Below are positions 62,113 through 64,000 of a stretch of DNA of 64,000 nucleotides, piece after piece. The DNA is from Autumnicola tepida (GTDB lineage: Bacteria > Bacteroidota > Bacteroidia > Flavobacteriales > Flavobacteriaceae): positions 1 to 64,000 of the forward strand of contig NZ_JAVRHQ010000021.1 of NCBI RefSeq assembly GCF_031846485.1, given 5' to 3'. Under the pieces are notes generated by a model. That model had not been told where the DNA came from. It saw only the letters and a list, made by a program, of their open reading frames with translations, and did not search any database. The translations under genes and the position numbers were made by a program. How positions within the stretch are numbered: the first letter of the stretch is position 1; each line of letters begins with the position of its first letter.

Positions 62113-62922
62113 ATGAAAAGATTATTTTCTATTTTGGTAATCGCCGCGATTATGGTGCTTGGGGCCGGTAATCTAAATGCGGCAAACAATGTGAAAACAT
62201 TGCCGAGCACATCCATCGTAAACTTTGTGCAACAAGATGAGGATGCCGCAGCTGCTGACGAAGTGGGTGACGAAGAATCGGCTGGTTTTCATCAGGAATT
62301 AAAAAGACGTTTCATAGAAGGTGGTCCTGGATTTATGGGGATTGTTCTTTTGTGTCTGATTCTTGGTTTGGCTATTGCCATTGAGAGAATTATCTATTTA
62401 AACCTGGCTACAACAAACACTAAAAAACTTGCTCAGGATGTTGAAGACGCTCTTAAAAGTGGTGGTGTTGAAGCAGCTAAAGAAGTTTGTAGAAACACCC
62501 GTGGTCCTGTTGCATCTATTTATTATCAGGGGCTTGACCGTGCAGATGAAAGTATAGAGGCTGCAGAAAAAGCGGTTGTTGCCTATGGTGGAGTACAAAT
62601 GGGACAGCTTGAGAAAAACGTATCATGGGTATCTTTATTTATCGCTCTTGCTCCTATGCTTGGGTTCATGGGTACGGTAATTGGTATGATCCAGGCTTTT
62701 GATAGAATTGAAGCTGCGGGAGATATGCAGCCTTCACTTGTTGCCGGTGGTATTAAAGTGGCACTTCTTACAACCGTATTTGGTCTGATTGTTGCAATTA
62801 TACTTCAGATTTTCTATAACTACATCATCGCGAAAATTGACAGTATCGTAAACGATATGGAAGATGCGTCAATCCTTTTGATTGATATGTTGGTAGATTA
62901 TAAAAACAGAAAAAGAGTTTAA
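62113..62922 (+). CDS. exbB: ExbB/TolQ family proton channel subunit
   Basis: A 269-residue inner-membrane protein. It begins with a signal-like hydrophobic segment (RLFSILVIAAIMVLGAGNLN), then an acidic stretch (about 45-60, EDAAAADEVGDEE), then the channel core with three helices: GFMGIVLLCLILGLAIAIE, VSWVSLFIALAPMLGFMGTV and the last helix with AGGIKVALLTTVFGLIVAI. It works with the ExbD 20 bp-scale downstream set to energise TonB. Length exceeds E. coli ExbB because of the N-terminal extension. Confidence 0.93.
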   Translation: MKRLFSILVIAAIMVLGAGNLNAANNVKTLPSTSIVNFVQQDEDAAAADEVGDEESAGFHQELKRRFIEGGPGFMGIVLLCLILGLAIAIERIIYLNLATTNTKKLAQDVEDALKSGGVEAAKEVCRNTRGPVASIYYQGLDRADESIEAAEKAVVAYGGVQMGQLEKNVSWVSLFIALAPMLGFMGTVIGMIQAFDRIEAAGDMQPSLVAGGIKVALLTTVFGLIVAIILQIFYNYIIAKIDSIVNDMEDASILLIDMLVDYKNRKRV

Positions 62923-62939
62923 GACCAGAAAAAATAATT

Positions 62940-63377
62940 ATGACCTTACATAAAATATTAAAATATCTGGCTATTGTCATCGGCGTTATTGGCCTTATCC
63001 TTTTGGGTAGGATCATTGCGGCAGGTGATGATGCCATTGACGCCTCGGCCGATTTGCAAACCAGCCTTTTGGTACCATTTATGTGGGTAGCCTACATAGT
63101 ACTGGCAGTGGTTATAGTATTGGTGGCGATTTTTGTGATCGCAGGGCTGTTCAGGGGAAATATAAAGAACACTCTTATCTCTATTGGTGCTTTTGCGGCA
63201 ATAATAATTGTAGCTTATCTTGTTACTGATGGATCTGAAGTGATTTTGAAGGATGGTGGAACACTTTCTGCCAATGGCTCTCACTGGGTAGGTGCAGGCC
63301 TGGTAACTTTCTACATCCTTGCAGCCATCGCCGTTGGGGCAATGATAGTTTCAGGAGTGAGAAAATTAATAAAATAA
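62940..63377 (+). CDS. Membrane protein of unknown function between exbB and exbD
   Basis: A 145-residue protein with four hydrophobic segments (about 8-28, 43-68, 78-95 and 115-138). No family motif recognised, though a gene of this kind commonly sits between exbB and exbD in Flavobacteriia. It starts 17 bp after exbB and stops 3 bp before exbD. A role in assembling or gating the ExbBD complex is inference. Confidence 0.75.
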   Translation: MTLHKILKYLAIVIGVIGLILLGRIIAAGDDAIDASADLQTSLLVPFMWVAYIVLAVVIVLVAIFVIAGLFRGNIKNTLISIGAFAAIIIVAYLVTDGSEVILKDGGTLSANGSHWVGAGLVTFYILAAIAVGAMIVSGVRKLIK

Positions 63378-63380
63378 ATT

Positions 63381-63992
63381 ATGGCTAGAAGATCATCACC
63401 AGAAGTTAATGCGGGTTCTATGGCAGATATCGCTTTCCTGCTCTTAATCTTCTTCCTGGTTACAACAACCATCGAGACAGATAAGGGTATTAGCAGGAAA
63501 CTTCCGCCATGGCAGGATGAGGATGTGGAACCACCAACGTTGAAAATGCGTAATGTTTACGAAGTGCAGGTAAATAGTAATAACGACCTGTTGGTGGAAG
63601 ATGAAGAGATGCAACTTAGTGAGCTTCGCGAAGCTGCAATAGAATTTCTTGATAATGGTGGGGGTACCGGTGATGAAGCGTGTAGTTTTTGCCAGGGTGC
63701 CGGAGATCCGGACCTGTCGGTGAACCCTCAGAAAGCCGTTATTGCCTTGCAGAACAACCGTGGTACCGAATACGGTACTTACATAGCGGTGCAAAATGAA
63801 CTGGTTGCTGCCTACAATTTCTTAAGGAACAGGGAGGCTAAGCGACTTTACAACGTTACATTTAACGAAATGGAGGCTGCTTATAACGATCCAAATTATA
63901 CCGGTGATAAAGATGCACTGGAAGAGAAGATCGAGACTATTAAGGATATGATTCCGCAAAAATTGTCTGAAGCAGAACCAAAAGGAAGCTGA
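63381..63992 (+). CDS. exbD: ExbD/TolR family biopolymer transport protein
   Basis: A 203-residue protein with one N-terminal transmembrane helix (about 15-32, MADIAFLLLIFFLVTTT) holding the essential Asp16 of the proton path, then a periplasmic domain. An insert at about 92-115 has a CxxC pair (Cys101 and Cys104, ACSFCQGAG), seen often in Bacteroidota ExbD1. It is the third gene of the exbB operon, and a second exbD probably follows outside the window. Confidence 0.92.
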   Translation: MARRSSPEVNAGSMADIAFLLLIFFLVTTTIETDKGISRKLPPWQDEDVEPPTLKMRNVYEVQVNSNNDLLVEDEEMQLSELREAAIEFLDNGGGTGDEACSFCQGAGDPDLSVNPQKAVIALQNNRGTEYGTYIAVQNELVAAYNFLRNREAKRLYNVTFNEMEAAYNDPNYTGDKDALEEKIETIKDMIPQKLSEAEPKGS

Positions 63993-64000
63993 TATTAAGG

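Overview
The window comes from a flavobacterium (Bacteroidota, Flavobacteriaceae; gene content resembles marine genera such as Salegentibacter, Gramella or Zunongwangia, but genus is inference). The support is: TAnnTTTG-type -7 promoter elements with few Shine-Dalgarno sequences, a SusD remnant, VC_2705-type symporter with DUF4212 partner, SDR-type threonine dehydrogenase, an ExbB/ExbD set of Bacteroidota type, and many short lipoproteins and beta-barrels. Most of the window is ordinary chromosome, densely packed with small operons.

Layout. 1-2200: a REP-associated tyrosine transposase (RAYT), an exported isoaspartyl peptidase and a non-coding stretch holding a REP-like imperfect palindrome. 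2.2-4.4 kb: 3-hydroxyanthranilate dioxygenase plus an ALDH7-type dehydrogenase behind a palindromic operator candidate. 4.5-14.7 kb: housekeeping and unknown genes (SEC-C protein, cupin, YkvA, HflX, M28 peptidase, CBS protein). 14.7-21.2 kb: a partly decayed polysaccharide locus. It has two pseudogenes absent from a plain ORF scan (a DUF4174 protein and the C-terminal end of a SusD), an intact GH2 enzyme, and a convergent GH9-CE15 operon behind a LacI-type operator. 21.2-28.9 kb: MFS transporter, HAD, exported MEMO-family protein, a wrecked HigBA module, a short Ssb, a GAF-PAS protein and a Na+ symporter pair. 29-35 kb: second GH9, histone deacetylase-like enzyme, a GIY-YIG gene embedded in inverted REP-like repeats, metG, and a lipoprotein broken at an A8 tract. 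35-45 kb: YraN, ParDE with its operator, M13 peptidase, threonine dehydrogenase, cold-shock protein, ClC channel, aspS. 45-53 kb: an RND tripartite efflux operon led by its TetR regulator, with a 28-bp operator over the promoter. 52.7-58 kb: polyprenyl synthase, sucA, sucB. 58-64 kb: an unannotated 39-residue membrane peptide gene with a textbook promoter and stacked palindromes, an aspartyl protease, TatD, acyltransferase, asparaginase, tRNA-Ser, and ExbB/ExbD.

Functional links: CE15, GH9 and GH2 point to glucuronoxylan or related plant/algal hemicellulose breakdown, with the SusCD importer apparently lost here. The TetR-TolC-adaptor-pump genes form one self-regulated efflux unit. SucAB feeds the TCA cycle, and ExbB/ExbD energises TonB-dependent import.

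No single large novel system is evident. The best candidates for something undescribed are the palindrome-controlled small membrane protein (about 58.07-58.28 kb) and the GIY-YIG gene inside duplicated inverted repeats (about 31.8-32.5 kb).
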